Origin: Verrucomicrobiales bacterium
GTDB lineage: Bacteria > Verrucomicrobiota > Verrucomicrobiia > Limisphaerales > UBA11358
Assembly: GCA_028712475.1 (NCBI GenBank)
Contig: JAQTQB010000002.1
Coordinates: 1-64,000 of the forward strand
Length of the DNA stretch: 64,000 bases
Direction of reading: 5' to 3'
Shown here: positions 52,098 to 60,734 of the stretch, one piece after another
How the letters are laid out: each line of letters starts with the position of its first letter
Position numbering within the stretch: the first letter of the stretch is position 1
Notes under the pieces: model-generated
Told to the model about the DNA's origin: nothing
Seen by the model: only the letters and a program-made list of their open reading frames with translations
The model's database searches: none
Position numbers and translations under genes: made by a program

Positions 52098-53432
52098 TCA
52101 CAGCCCCAGTTTCTTAAACCGGTTGTTCACTTCCTTGAAATGAAAATTCAGCGAGCAGAGTTTTTCTAGCTCGCCCTGCTTGAAATGTTTTGCCACATCC
52201 GGCTCGGCTTTCAGGACTTCTAGGAAATCCGCATCGTCGCGGCCAGCGTGTTTGACGTCCCAGGTTTTCATCGCGGCGTCTTGAACCAGCTTGTAGGCGG
52301 CTTCGCGGGCAAGGCCTTTCTTGATAAGGGCGAGCAGGACGGTCTGGCTGTTCCACATGCCGAGCGAGAGGCCGAGATTTTTCTTCATGTTCGCGGGATA
52401 GACGACGAGGCCATCCATCAGGCGCGTGAGCAGGCCGAACATGTAATCAAGCAGCGTGCAGGAATCGGGGAATATAATCCGCTCGACGGACGAATGCGAA
52501 ATATCGCGTTCGTGCCAGAGGGCGACGTTTTCCAGCGCGGCGATGGCGTTGCCGCGCAGCACGCGCGCGAGGCCGGCGAGTCGTTCCCACGTGATGGGGT
52601 TGCGCTTGTGCGGCATGGCGCTGCTGCCTTTCTGCCCAACCGTGAAGGCTTCCTCCGCCTCGAGCACTTCCGTGCGCTGCAAATGGCGGAACTCAACCGC
52701 CCAGCGTTCGATGCTCGCGCCGATGAGGGCGAGCGTGTTCATGAATTCAGCATGGAGGTCGCGCTGGACGACTTGCGTGGCGATGGGCGCGGGCACGAGG
52801 CCGAGTTGGTTGCAGACGAAATTTTCCACCACCGGCGACAGATGCGCGTTCGTGCCAACTGCGCCGGATAGTTTGCCGATGGCGACAACTTTGCGGGCGC
52901 GTTCAAGACGTTCGAGCGCCCGGCCAAATTCGTCGTGCATGAGCGCCATTTTCAAACCGAACGTGGTCGGTTCGCCGTGGATGCCGTGGCTGCGACCGAT
53001 GCACGGCGTGAATTTATGCTCCTTCGCGCGCCGGGCGATGATGGGCAAAAGTTTTTTGACGTCGGCGATCAGAATGTCCGCGCTCTGAACCATCTGCACG
53101 GCGAAGCAGGTGTCCACGATGTCGCTGCTGGTCAGGCCGAAGTGAAGCCAGCGGCTGGCGCGGTCGTTGATCTGCTCGGCAACGGCGGTGGTGAAGCCGA
53201 TGACGTCGTGGTTCAGGACTTTCTCCAATTCCTTGGCGCGTTCGGTCAGGGCCTTGGTGTCGGCAAAACATTTTTTCGCGCCGCGTTTCATCCTGGCGAA
53301 GTCGGCCTTGGGCACGATGCCCTGCCTGACGAGCGCTTCGCTGGCGAGCAGTTCGATCTGGAGCCAGACCTTGAGTTTGTTTTCGTCGGTCCAGATGGCG
53401 CGCATTTCTGGGCGTGAATAGCGTAAAATCAT
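52098..53432 (-). CDS. purB: Adenylosuccinate lyase
   Basis: 444 residues with ATG 53432 (MILRYSRPEMRAIWTDENKL); an upstream extension has no homology pattern. It is a fumarase/aspartase superfamily enzyme that cleaves SAICAR and adenylosuccinate in purine synthesis. It has HFGLTSSDIVDTC, GRSHGIHGEPTTFGLK (catalytic His) and the signature SSAMPHKRNPITWERLAGLA. The C-terminal PurB domain has GLAREAAYKLVQDAAMK. The length is normal for bacterial PurB. It is convergent with the Bax inhibitor-like gene. Confidence 0.95.
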   Translation of the reverse strand: MILRYSRPEMRAIWTDENKLKVWLQIELLASEALVRQGIVPKADFARMKRGAKKCFADTKALTERAKELEKVLNHDVIGFTTAVAEQINDRASRWLHFGLTSSDIVDTCFAVQMVQSADILIADVKKLLPIIARRAKEHKFTPCIGRSHGIHGEPTTFGLKMALMHDEFGRALERLERARKVVAIGKLSGAVGTNAHLSPVVENFVCNQLGLVPAPIATQVVQRDLHAEFMNTLALIGASIERWAVEFRHLQRTEVLEAEEAFTVGQKGSSAMPHKRNPITWERLAGLARVLRGNAIAALENVALWHERDISHSSVERIIFPDSCTLLDYMFGLLTRLMDGLVVYPANMKKNLGLSLGMWNSQTVLLALIKKGLAREAAYKLVQDAAMKTWDVKHAGRDDADFLEVLKAEPDVAKHFKQGELEKLCSLNFHFKEVNNRFKKLGL

Positions 53433-53533
53433 GAGGCAGATTAGAAAGTCGATGGTCGAGAGTCGAGAGTCTAGTGATGGGCGTTTGCAAGAATTCTGGC
53501 TCTCGACCCCCGGCCTTTCGCCCTTCATCCGCC

Positions 53534-54430
53534 TTATCGTTTCGCCATTTTCGCGCGGGCTTTTTCGAGGGTCTCGCGTTCGCGCGCCGTCAGGCTTTGG
53601 ATGCCGTGGGCGGAAATCTTGTCGAGGATGGGATCCACTTCCTTTTGTAAAAACTCCTCGGCGGACAGGTCTTCAGCGGGCGGAATCGCCTGGGAACGCC
53701 AGAGTTTATTTTCCTTCAGACGGGCGGCCAGCTCGCGCGGCAGGTTGCGCCGGACGTGTGATTCCGATTGCGGCCAGCGGCCTTGAACCAGCCGGCGCAC
53801 ATAAAAAAACCCGGTCAAAATGCCGCCCAGATGCGCGGCGTTGGCGATGCTGCTGTTGGGCGTCAGGATGCCCAGCACGGCGAGCGCCACGCTGACCCAA
53901 AACAAGGTCCGCCCCCGCATGTTCACCGGAAAGAAATAGATCAGCAAGGTGAAGCGTTCCTGCCAGTTCAAAACGGCGAAGGCCGCCACGAGACCGGCGG
54001 CGCCCGCCGAAGCACCCACCACCGGCGCGTCGAATGACTGAAACATGAGCGCAAAGAGCATCTGAATCACGCCGCCGATGATGCCGCTGGCCAGATACAA
54101 CGCCAGAAACCGGCGGCCGCCCAGAGCCATTTCCACCGGCCGTCCGAAAAAAAAGATTGCCAGGCAGTTGAACAACAGGTGCCACAATCCTGCGTGCAGG
54201 AATTGGTAGGTCAAAAATTGCCAGACGCAGCCATGACGCAAACCTTCGAGGCTCAACGCGAGATAATTTTGAATGAACAGGCCGTTGTGTGGATTGAACA
54301 AAGCGATCCATTCGATGACAAAGAATGCCGCATTGAGGATCAGCAGCACCACCGTCCACGACCAGCGAAAACCGTGGAACAACGGGTCGCGGTATTTCGA
54401 CTGACGCATATAATCACGATCCTCAATCAT
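53534..54430 (-). CDS. Rhomboid-family intramembrane serine protease
   Basis: 298 residues from ATG 54430; an ATG at 54475 overlapping the previous stop is possible. Six or so membrane helices carry the rhomboid motifs: QFLTYQFLHAGLWHLLFN, the serine motif VVGASAGAAG, and the catalytic His in NAAHLGGILTG. The Ser-His dyad cleaves membrane proteins in the lipid bilayer. After the last helix there is a 90-residue cytoplasmic tail, charged and helical (EEFLQKEVDPILDKISAHG), a form common in Verrucomicrobia. It is downstream of and probably co-transcribed with the methyltransferase gene. Confidence 0.9.
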   Translation of the reverse strand: MIEDRDYMRQSKYRDPLFHGFRWSWTVVLLILNAAFFVIEWIALFNPHNGLFIQNYLALSLEGLRHGCVWQFLTYQFLHAGLWHLLFNCLAIFFFGRPVEMALGGRRFLALYLASGIIGGVIQMLFALMFQSFDAPVVGASAGAAGLVAAFAVLNWQERFTLLIYFFPVNMRGRTLFWVSVALAVLGILTPNSSIANAAHLGGILTGFFYVRRLVQGRWPQSESHVRRNLPRELAARLKENKLWRSQAIPPAEDLSAEEFLQKEVDPILDKISAHGIQSLTARERETLEKARAKMAKR

Positions 54431-54464
54431 AACTAACGCAAAGTAGTCGCAGCACGTTTCATTT

Positions 54465-55055
54465 TCAACGGACATCTGGCTTTTTCCGCCACCACAGCAT
54501 CAGCTCCAGCCCGGTGCGGTTGGGATAAGAGCGCGGCACCCACTCCGATAGCAGATCGAAATGCGGGGCGAAGCGTTCAATCAATTCCTCCCGCGTCGTG
54601 CCGAACGGCGGGCCGTCGCGGTCGGGAATCAAATAATTGACAGCGAGATACTGGCCACCCGGCTTGAGCCAGCGCCGCGCCGCCTGCACATACAGTTCGC
54701 GCTCGCCGGGATCAATCGCGCAAAAGAGCGTGTGCTCAAAAATCCAGTCGAACAAAAACGGCGGCTCGTCCCGCAAAAAATCAGCCAGCCGGAATTCCGC
54801 GCGCAAACCCGCCACTTGCGTCCGCTCCGCACTCAACCGGATCGCGCTCGGCGCAAGATCGTAGCCATAAACGCGGAAGCCGGCCTTGGCCCACTCGCGA
54901 ACGTCGTGACCGGTGCCACAGCCGGGCACACAAACGGTTTCACGGGTCAAGTCACTATGTGCGGCGAGAAAATCCACGAGGCCGGGTGCCGGTGCGCCCT
55001 TTTCCCACGGCATGTCGCCAGATTGATAACGCGTTTCCCAATCGGTGAGGCTCAT
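54465..55055 (-). CDS. TPMT-family SAM-dependent methyltransferase
   Basis: A 196-residue class I methyltransferase. The N-terminus DWETRYQSGDMPWEKGAPAP is diagnostic of the thiopurine S-methyltransferase family. SAM-binding motif I is CVPGCGTGHDVREWAKAG; FDWIFEHTLFCAIDP and GGQYLAVNYL follow. In bacteria relatives methylate thiols, selenium or tellurium compounds. The substrate here is unknown. The length and motifs are normal. It overlaps or abuts the rhomboid gene downstream. Confidence 0.9.
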   Translation of the reverse strand: MSLTDWETRYQSGDMPWEKGAPAPGLVDFLAAHSDLTRETVCVPGCGTGHDVREWAKAGFRVYGYDLAPSAIRLSAERTQVAGLRAEFRLADFLRDEPPFLFDWIFEHTLFCAIDPGERELYVQAARRWLKPGGQYLAVNYLIPDRDGPPFGTTREELIERFAPHFDLLSEWVPRSYPNRTGLELMLWWRKKPDVR

Positions 55056-55065
55056 GATTTAAAAA

Positions 55066-55129
55066 GTAGGAGTCGAGGTAACGAGACTCAAATTAAAAGA
55101 AATTAGAGACTCCTCACGTCGTCTCCTAC
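55066..55129. repeat. Imperfect palindromic repeat
   Basis: GTAGGAGTCGAGGTAACGAG at the left and an inverse copy ending CACGTCGTCTCCTAC at 55129 pair at about three quarters of positions. It separates the lol genes from the methyltransferase gene and could act as a weak terminator or a dispersed repeat. Confidence 0.6.
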
Positions 55130-55133
55130 AATG

Positions 55134-55808
55134 TTAATTGATCCGTCCGTCCACCAGCTCAATCACCCGTTCCGCATTCGCGGCGACCTTGGCGTCGTGC
55201 GTGGCAATGACCAGCGTCGTCTGTTTTTCGACACGCAGGCTTTTGAGCAGTTCAATGATTTCGCCGCCGGTGTGGGAATCGAGATTGCCGGTCGGCTCAT
55301 CCGCCAGAATCAATTCCGGCTCGTTGATCAACGCGCGGGCGATGGCGACGCGCTGCTGTTCGCCGCCGGAAAGTTCGGACGGCTTGTGTTCCAGCCGGTC
55401 TTTGAGACCGACGCGCACGAGCAGTTCCCGACCGCGCGCCTCTACCGTCGCAACCGAAATACGCGCCATCCGCGCGGGCAGACAGACATTTTCCAGCGCG
55501 TCGAGTTCCGGCAACAGGTGATACGCCTGAAAAATAAATCCGACGCGGCGGTTGCGGAAATGCGTCAGCTTGCTTTCCGAAAACGCGACGAGGTTCTGGC
55601 CGTCAAAAAGAATTTCACCCGCGTTCGGCAAATCCAGTCCGCCGATCAGATGAAGCAGCGTGCTTTTGCCCGCGCCGGACGCGCCGCGCAACGCCAGAAA
55701 TTCGCCGCGCGTCACGTTGAGGTCCACGCCACGCAGCACTTCCAGCGAGCGTTTGCCCATCGTGTAGGTTTTCGTGAGAGAGCGGGCGGAGAGCAGCAGA
55801 TCATTCAT
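55134..55808 (-). CDS. lolD: LolD-type ABC ATPase
   Basis: A 224-residue ATPase with the start at ATG 55808, which overlaps the stop of the permease gene by 8 bases. It has a canonical Walker A (GASGAGKST), Q-loop (FIFQAYHLLPELDALENV), signature LSGGEQQRVAIARAL and Walker B LILADEPTGNLD with the Glu present, and a His switch in VIATHD. LolD powers release of lipoproteins from the inner membrane towards the outer membrane, together with LolC/E-type permeases. The partner permease is encoded directly upstream. Confidence 0.93.
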   Translation of the reverse strand: MNDLLLSARSLTKTYTMGKRSLEVLRGVDLNVTRGEFLALRGASGAGKSTLLHLIGGLDLPNAGEILFDGQNLVAFSESKLTHFRNRRVGFIFQAYHLLPELDALENVCLPARMARISVATVEARGRELLVRVGLKDRLEHKPSELSGGEQQRVAIARALINEPELILADEPTGNLDSHTGGEIIELLKSLRVEKQTTLVIATHDAKVAANAERVIELVDGRIN

Positions 55809-57075
55809 AGCGCAGCGCCTCCACGGGTTTGAGGCGTCCGGCACGGATCGCCGGCAGCACGCCGCCAAAAATGCAGATCACAAACGACAGCCCGCAGATG
55901 ATCGCGATGTCGCGCGGATCAATCAAAGCGGGCAGATCGCCGAAGCCGTAGATGGACGCGGGGAACAGTTCAAAGCCGGTCATGCGGTTCATGAAGTGCA
56001 GAAACTCGTTGCGATATGTGATCGCCAGCATCCCGATACCGTAGCCGGAAATCACGCCCAGCACGCCGATGATCGCGCTCTGGCCGAGGAACACGCCGGA
56101 GATTTGCAGGTTCGTCGCGCCGAGCGCCTTCAACATCCCGATCTCGCGCGTCTTCTGAACGACGAAGGTGATCTGCGCGCTCAAGATGCAGAGCGCGGCG
56201 ACGAGGACGATGAAGAACAGGAGATAGAACATGACGTTTTTTTCGACGAGCAGCGCGTTGAGGATGCCGGAATTTTCCTCCGTCCAGATGCTCATGGTGT
56301 AATTCGATCCCAGCGCCACCGCCAGTTCGCGGCGCACTTGCGGCGCTTGATACGGGTCGCGCAGCATCACCATCAGGCCGTGAACATTGTCGTCCAGGTT
56401 GTAAAGCTCCTGCGCATTTTCGAGCGACGTGACAACGATGTTCGCGTTGTATTCAAAATAGCCGACGTCAAATATACCGCGCACTTCGTAATCGTCCGGC
56501 AACACCGCTTCCGCATCCGCCTTGCCCTGCCGCTTCTCCATTTTCGCCAGATCCGCCGGCGAATAAACCGAGATACGGTCGCCGACGGACAGGTTCAGGT
56601 TCCCGGCGAACTGGCTGCCGATCACGATGCCGCGCCCGCTCAAATCGAATTTGCCCGCGATGAGACTTTGCGGCAGGACGCTCACGAAACTTTCGCGATC
56701 CACGTCCACGCCGCGAACCCACGGAGCGCCGGTGAGTTTGGGCTGGCCCTCCGCCGGTTGCGTAACCACGAGCACCTGCCCCAGCACAAACGGTGCGATG
56801 CCCCGGACATTCTTGTTCGACGCGACGAGATTCAGCACGGACGAATAATTTTCCAGCGGTTTGCCTTGGGCGAAAATTTTGAGATGCGCGTTGAAGCCAA
56901 GAATTTTTTCGCGCAGGTCGTGGTCGAACCCGCTCATCACGCTGATGACGATCATGAGCACGGCCACGCCGAGCGCGACGCCGACGATGGAGATGAGCGT
57001 GATGATGGAGACAAACGTCCGTTTGGGCCGCAGATAACGCAGCGCCAGCAGCAGTTCAAACGGAAGCTTTGACAT
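55801..57075 (-). CDS. LolC/LolE-type lipoprotein-releasing permease
   Basis: 424 residues from ATG 57075. Four membrane helices are laid out as in MacB/LolC/E: helix 1 in TFVSIITLISIVGVALGVAV, a large periplasmic domain (about residues 45-260; FAQGKPLENYSSVLN, GRGIVIGSQFAGNLN), and then three helices including FYLLFFIVLVAALCILSAQI, IIGVLGVISGYGIGMLAITY and IAIICGLSFVICIFGGVLPA. It ends AIRAGRLKPVEALRYE, the family signature. It transfers acylated lipoproteins to the LolA carrier. Only one permease gene is present, as in organisms with a LolCE homodimer type. Confidence 0.92.
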   Translation of the reverse strand: MSKLPFELLLALRYLRPKRTFVSIITLISIVGVALGVAVLMIVISVMSGFDHDLREKILGFNAHLKIFAQGKPLENYSSVLNLVASNKNVRGIAPFVLGQVLVVTQPAEGQPKLTGAPWVRGVDVDRESFVSVLPQSLIAGKFDLSGRGIVIGSQFAGNLNLSVGDRISVYSPADLAKMEKRQGKADAEAVLPDDYEVRGIFDVGYFEYNANIVVTSLENAQELYNLDDNVHGLMVMLRDPYQAPQVRRELAVALGSNYTMSIWTEENSGILNALLVEKNVMFYLLFFIVLVAALCILSAQITFVVQKTREIGMLKALGATNLQISGVFLGQSAIIGVLGVISGYGIGMLAITYRNEFLHFMNRMTGFELFPASIYGFGDLPALIDPRDIAIICGLSFVICIFGGVLPAIRAGRLKPVEALRYE

Positions 57076-57169
57076 GGGCGGCAAGGCTAAAGGTGCGGTG
57101 CGGCGGTGTCAATTTTTGGCTCGCAGTCAAAAGGTTTTATAAATCACGGAATCGCGGCCCTGTGAGCGG

Positions 57170-57288
57170 GTGTGGACTGGCGCGCACGCGGACTACAACA
57201 AACTTGTGGGCTGATCGCCCGCCTCACCGTCGCCAAATACCGCGACGAACTGAACATCCTCCCGTCGAATCTGCGCAAGGTCTATTGA
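57170..57288 (+). pseudogene. Remnants of toxin and of sigma-54 (RpoN) C-terminus
   Basis: 57170-57214 codes in frame for VWTGAHADYNKLVG and a stop, nearly the last 14 residues of the toxin gene at 57562-57825. Overlapping that stop in another frame, 57211-57288 codes for LIARLTVAKYRDELNILPSN followed by LRKVY and a stop. This corresponds to the RpoN box (ARRTVAKYR) and the end of sigma-54 (as in ...KYRESLSIPPSNQRK of E. coli). No rpoN body lies upstream. A DNA block of about 70 bases around it recurs at 57781-57855. Confidence 0.7.
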
Positions 57289-57349
57289 AACGTGGTGGCG
57301 GAGTTAAGTCGGGCTTGAACCGGCTTGACCATTCAAATACATTGGAACC

Positions 57350-57565
57350 ATGAATACGGTGGAAGAAATTGAACAGGCCGCCGAGAAGCTCGCTCCATCC
57401 GACTTTGACCGGCTGGCTTCGTGGGTCAGCGCGCGCTACCACGAGCTTTGGAAGCGGCAGATGGAGCGTGATGCGACGGCGGGCAAACTGGATTTTCTTT
57501 TCAATGAAGCCGCTGCCGAACGTCAGGCTGGTTCGCTCCACGACTGGCCTGCGGACAAGAAATGA
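57350..57565 (+). CDS. Small antitoxin-like protein
   Basis: A 71-residue acidic helical protein (MNTVEEIEQAAEKLAPSDFD, then RLASWVSARYHELWKRQMER). The stop overlaps the toxin ATG by four bases (ATGA), typical for toxin-antitoxin pairs. It resembles the short antitoxins that accompany RelE/ParE-type toxins in Verrucomicrobia and Cyanobacteria, with a C-terminal tail AAAERQAGSLHDWP expected to bind the toxin. There is no obvious DNA-binding domain. It is probably a cytoplasmic partner. Confidence 0.78.
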   Translation: MNTVEEIEQAAEKLAPSDFDRLASWVSARYHELWKRQMERDATAGKLDFLFNEAAAERQAGSLHDWPADKK

Positions 57566-57825
57566 CCTCCAAAGCCACGCGCCGGTTTTGGAAACTCTAC
57601 GAAGAGTTGACCGAATCTGTTCAGCGTCTGGCGGTGAAAAATTACCGGCTCTGGTGCGACAATCCGCGTCATCCATCCCTTGATTTCAAGAAGCTCGGCG
57701 GTTCCGGCGAACGGTTTTCCATCCGCGTGGGCGATCACTATCGCGCCCTGGGACACAAAATCAGCGGTGGCTATGAATGGGTTTGGATTGGCACGCACGA
57801 GGACTACAACAAACTTGTGGGCTGA
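57562..57825 (+). CDS. RelE/ParE-superfamily toxin
   Basis: An 87-residue basic protein with the compact RelE/ParE fold: a helical pair (RRFWKLYEELTESVQRLAVK), then strands with FKKLGGSGERFSIRVGDHYR and YEWVWIGTHEDYNKLVG. Members cleave mRNA at the ribosome or poison gyrase; which one cannot be told. It is coupled to the antitoxin gene by a four-base overlap. Its last codons overlap a degraded RpoN-box sequence (57822-57860), which matches the copy at 57170-57288. Confidence 0.85.
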   Translation: MTSKATRRFWKLYEELTESVQRLAVKNYRLWCDNPRHPSLDFKKLGGSGERFSIRVGDHYRALGHKISGGYEWVWIGTHEDYNKLVG

Positions 57826-57860
57826 TCGCCCGCCGCACCGTTGCCACATGCCGCGTCACC
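57822..57860 (+). pseudogene. Degraded RpoN-box remnant after the toxin gene
   Basis: In the frame that overlaps the toxin stop, the DNA codes for LIARRTVATCRVT, i.e. the sigma-54 RpoN box ARRTVAKYR with KY changed to TC and then loss of the rest. Together with the copy at 57211-57288 it brackets the toxin-antitoxin pair. Confidence 0.55.
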
Positions 57861-57918
57861 CAAATTAAATTAGCTTGGCAAAACCCTTGGCCTATGGTCT
57901 AACAGGCAAAGACGCCAA

Positions 57919-59070
57919 ATGAGAAAATTCCTTCCAGAAGCAATCGTGCTCTGCGCCATTGTTATAGCCGTTAGTTACGGCTTCGCCCAAACTTGGACAC
58001 AAACCAGCGCCAACACTTACGGAGCGTCCATAGCTTTATCCGCCGACGGGAAAACGGTAATGTCTGTCGGATCGGATCAGCCAGTTATTTCAACCAACTG
58101 GGGCGTTACTTGGACTGCATTTGCCCCCTCTCTCTATTTTGGCGATATCGCTTCATCGGCGGATGGAACTAAATTGATAGCTGTTCGTGGTTTTAATGAC
58201 GACTGTATCTATGTTTCAATTGATTCAGGAAATTCCTGGATGCCAACCGGCTCGCCTATCCAACGTTGGGCCTCTTGCACATCTTCGACAGACGGCACAA
58301 AACTGGCCGCAGCAGCTCGTAACGGTTTTATTTATACTTCCACCGATTCGGGCACGACGTGGCAAACTAACAATTCGCCCACCAACTCCTGGCAATCGCT
58401 CGCTTCGTCCGCTGATGGAGCCAAGCTCGCTGCGGCTGCCAACGGCGGTAAAATTTACACGTCAACCAATTCAGGGCTGACTTGGGCGGCGACGAGTGCG
58501 CCAAGCAATTCCTGGATTTCCATCGCATCTTCAATTGATGGAAGCCAATTGCTGGCGGGAAGTGCTGCCGGCACATATTTTTCAACCAATTCGGGCTACA
58601 GTTGGAAGTCAAATTTTATGGGCCAATATATCAACCAATCTGTGGCATTGTCAGCCGACGGAGGCAAATGGATCGTCTGCCACTATGATTCTTTACATCA
58701 CGGTCATATTTACACATCCACCAATTCTGGAATTAATTGGATAACGAATAATGTTCCAGACAAGTGGTGGGCTTCTGTCGCTTCATCAGCGGATGGACTT
58801 GAGCTGCTCGCTGGTGCGATAGACCATGGCATTTGGATTTATCAAGCAACTCCGTCCCCTCAATTGAAACTTGCGCCTTTGGATACAAATCTTGCTCTTT
58901 CTTGGCTCGTGCCTTCAACGAATTTTGCCTTGCAGCAGAGTTTGGATTTGACCACAACGGATTGGGTGACGTTGACGAACACGCCCACGCTCAATCTCAC
59001 CAACCTGAACAACGAGCTTATCCTTTCACCGACCAATAGCAGCGGTTTCTTCCGGCTGATTGCACAATAG
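57919..59070 (+). CDS. Exported beta-propeller (BNR/YCF48-like) protein
   Basis: A 383-residue protein with signal peptide (AIVLCAIVIAVSYGFAQ). Residues 35-310 contain about seven repeats with the pattern ASSADGxKLxA followed by GxIYTSTxSGxTW, e.g. SLASSADGAKLAAAANGGKI and YTSTNSGLTWAATSAPSNSW. This is the Asp-box/YCF48-like propeller. The last 70 residues (LSWLVPSTNFALQQSLDLTT, ending SSGFFRLIAQ) form the C-terminal module shared with the other exported proteins here. It may act in binding or display; no catalytic residues are clear. Confidence 0.85.
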   Translation: MRKFLPEAIVLCAIVIAVSYGFAQTWTQTSANTYGASIALSADGKTVMSVGSDQPVISTNWGVTWTAFAPSLYFGDIASSADGTKLIAVRGFNDDCIYVSIDSGNSWMPTGSPIQRWASCTSSTDGTKLAAAARNGFIYTSTDSGTTWQTNNSPTNSWQSLASSADGAKLAAAANGGKIYTSTNSGLTWAATSAPSNSWISIASSIDGSQLLAGSAAGTYFSTNSGYSWKSNFMGQYINQSVALSADGGKWIVCHYDSLHHGHIYTSTNSGINWITNNVPDKWWASVASSADGLELLAGAIDHGIWIYQATPSPQLKLAPLDTNLALSWLVPSTNFALQQSLDLTTTDWVTLTNTPTLNLTNLNNELILSPTNSSGFFRLIAQ

Positions 59071-59073
59071 GTT

Positions 59074-59646
59074 TTACTTCTTCTTCAGCTCCGCCTTCGT
59101 CGCCGCTTGCAGCGCGTCCAGCTCGTCGCGGAATTCTTCCTTCGTTTTCCGCTCCATCCGGTCAATGAATAGAATGCCGTTCAAATGATCCGTTTCGTGC
59201 TGCACCGCGCGCGCCAGCAGGCCGCCGCAGCGGAATTCAATCACCTTGCCTTTTTCATTCAGCGCCTTCACGACCACGGATTCGGGGCGTGAAATCTCCG
59301 CAAAGATTTCCGGAAAGCTCAAGCAGCCTTCGCCGCCCGTCGCCGGTCCGCCCACCGGCGTGATTTCAGGATTGATGAGCACCAGCGGCATTAAATCAGC
59401 CACGTCGGCTGGCCTGCCCTTGAGTTCGAGCGTGGACGGACGATCTTTGGCGACTTCGCGCACGTCAAGCACCGTGAGCTGCAACGCATGGCCAACTTGT
59501 TGCGCCGCCAGCCCGACGCCGTGGTTCGCCGCCATCGTCTCAAACATGTCCGCGATAAGATGTTTGATTTCCGCCGTGACGCTCTCGATGCGCTCGCCTT
59601 TTTTCCGGAGAACCGGATTGCCGTATTTAATAATGGGTAAAATCAT
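59074..59646 (-). CDS. def: Peptide deformylase
   Basis: A 190-residue metalloenzyme that removes the N-formyl group from new proteins. Motif 1 is GVGLAAQQVG (43-52), motif 2 EGCLSFPE with Cys108, and motif 3 QHETDHLNG with His150, Glu151 and His154, which bind Fe2+. The start MILPIIKYGNPVLRKKGERI is standard. The C-terminal extension (RKTKEEFRDELDALQAAT) is common in the type. The inverted repeat at 59657-59714 separates it from parB. Confidence 0.96.
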   Translation of the reverse strand: MILPIIKYGNPVLRKKGERIESVTAEIKHLIADMFETMAANHGVGLAAQQVGHALQLTVLDVREVAKDRPSTLELKGRPADVADLMPLVLINPEITPVGGPATGGEGCLSFPEIFAEISRPESVVVKALNEKGKVIEFRCGGLLARAVQHETDHLNGILFIDRMERKTKEEFRDELDALQAATKAELKKK

Positions 59647-59656
59647 TTTTTAAAGT

Positions 59657-59714
59657 AACCACCAAGACACAAAGGTCACCAAGAAAAACTTTGTGACTTG
59701 GTGTCTTGGTGGTT
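59657..59714. repeat. Inverted repeat between def and parB
   Basis: AACCACCAAGACACAAAGGT and its inverse ending CTTGGTGTCTTGGTGGTT pair almost perfectly around a short centre (CAAGAAAAACTTT). It is a dispersed repeat of the TTTGTGTCTTGGTGG type and may also end transcription from parB. Confidence 0.78.
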
Positions 59715-59716
59715 GA

Positions 59717-60646
59717 TCAATCCTGTCTCACTCCCATCAGTTGCAAAATCCGCTCCAGTTCCGCGTCGCTGAAAAACGAGATCTCCACCGCGCCTTTGCC
59801 CTGCGCGTAACGCAACTGCACCTTGGTCGCGAACACTTCGCGCAAACGCGATTCCAGATCGGCGACGTGCGGGTCGCCGCCGGGTGCGGCCACGGTTTCC
59901 GGCTTGGCGGCGGCCACGCGCGAACCGCGCGATTGCAGCTTGGCGACCAGGCCTTCCGTCTGCCGGACGTTTAAGCCTTCCTTGATGACGCGCTCGGCGG
60001 CGTGGGTCTGATTCTTTTCGTCGGCCAGACCGAGGATCACCTTGGCGTGGCCGACGGAAATCCGGCCTTCGCGCACAAACTTCTGCACCGCCACCGGCAG
60101 TTTCAGCAGGCGCGTCGCGTTCGCCACCGCCGCGCGGCTCTTGCCGACCTTGAGCGCGATTTCTTCCTGCGTGAGTTGAAATTGTTCCGCGAGCTGCGCG
60201 TAACCGTGCGCCTCTTCAATCGCGTTGAGATTCTCGCGCTGCAGGTTTTCGATGAGCGCAAGTTCCAGCACCGCGCGGTCGTCGGCCTCGCGGACGATGA
60301 CCGGCACTTCCGGCAATTGGATGAGCTGTGACGCGCGCCAGCGGCGTTCGCCCGCGATCAGTTCAAAAAAACCGTTGCGTTCGCGCACGATGAGCGGCTG
60401 GACGACACCTTGTTCGCGGATGGAATCGGCCAGTTCGCGCAAAGCCTCGTCAGAAAATTCCTTGCGCGGTTGCAGCGCGGACGGGCGGATTTTATCCAGC
60501 GGCACGCGCAGCACGCGTTCGCGATTGTCCGGCGCGGGAACCGGGATGACGGATTGCGGGATGGATGCCACGGGCGCGGGTTGTGGGAACGGAGGATTGC
60601 CGCCCATCAATGCGCCCAGACCACGTCCCAATGCAGGTTTTGCCAT
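59717..60646 (-). CDS. parB: Chromosome partitioning protein ParB
   Basis: A 309-residue CTPase/DNA-binding protein. MAKPALGRGLGALMGG is the ParA-stimulating N-terminus. The ParB/Srx domain has VPLDKIRPSALQPRKEFSDE, FELIAGERRWRASQL (GERRW, CTP binding) and LIENLQRENLNAIEEAHGYA. A helix-turn-helix follows (TQEEIALKVGKSRAAVANAT), then the dimer domain at the C-terminus. It loads on parS and organises origin segregation. ParA is not adjacent in the window. It is divergent from the fumarase-type gene. Confidence 0.95.
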   Translation of the reverse strand: MAKPALGRGLGALMGGNPPFPQPAPVASIPQSVIPVPAPDNRERVLRVPLDKIRPSALQPRKEFSDEALRELADSIREQGVVQPLIVRERNGFFELIAGERRWRASQLIQLPEVPVIVREADDRAVLELALIENLQRENLNAIEEAHGYAQLAEQFQLTQEEIALKVGKSRAAVANATRLLKLPVAVQKFVREGRISVGHAKVILGLADEKNQTHAAERVIKEGLNVRQTEGLVAKLQSRGSRVAAAKPETVAAPGGDPHVADLESRLREVFATKVQLRYAQGKGAVEISFFSDAELERILQLMGVRQD

Positions 60647-60734
60647 GCCCGCAGATTGTCGCAGGGCGGGGAAGTTGTCAACGCGAGGCGTGAGGCTTGT
60701 CAGCGACGGCCAATCGCGCTAGTTTTCTCCGCAT

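Noticed and set aside
55774-57072. A 432-codon plus-strand open frame opposite the LolC/E-type gene
   Set aside because: His/Asp/Arg-rich antisense translation; the minus strand is clearly the permease.
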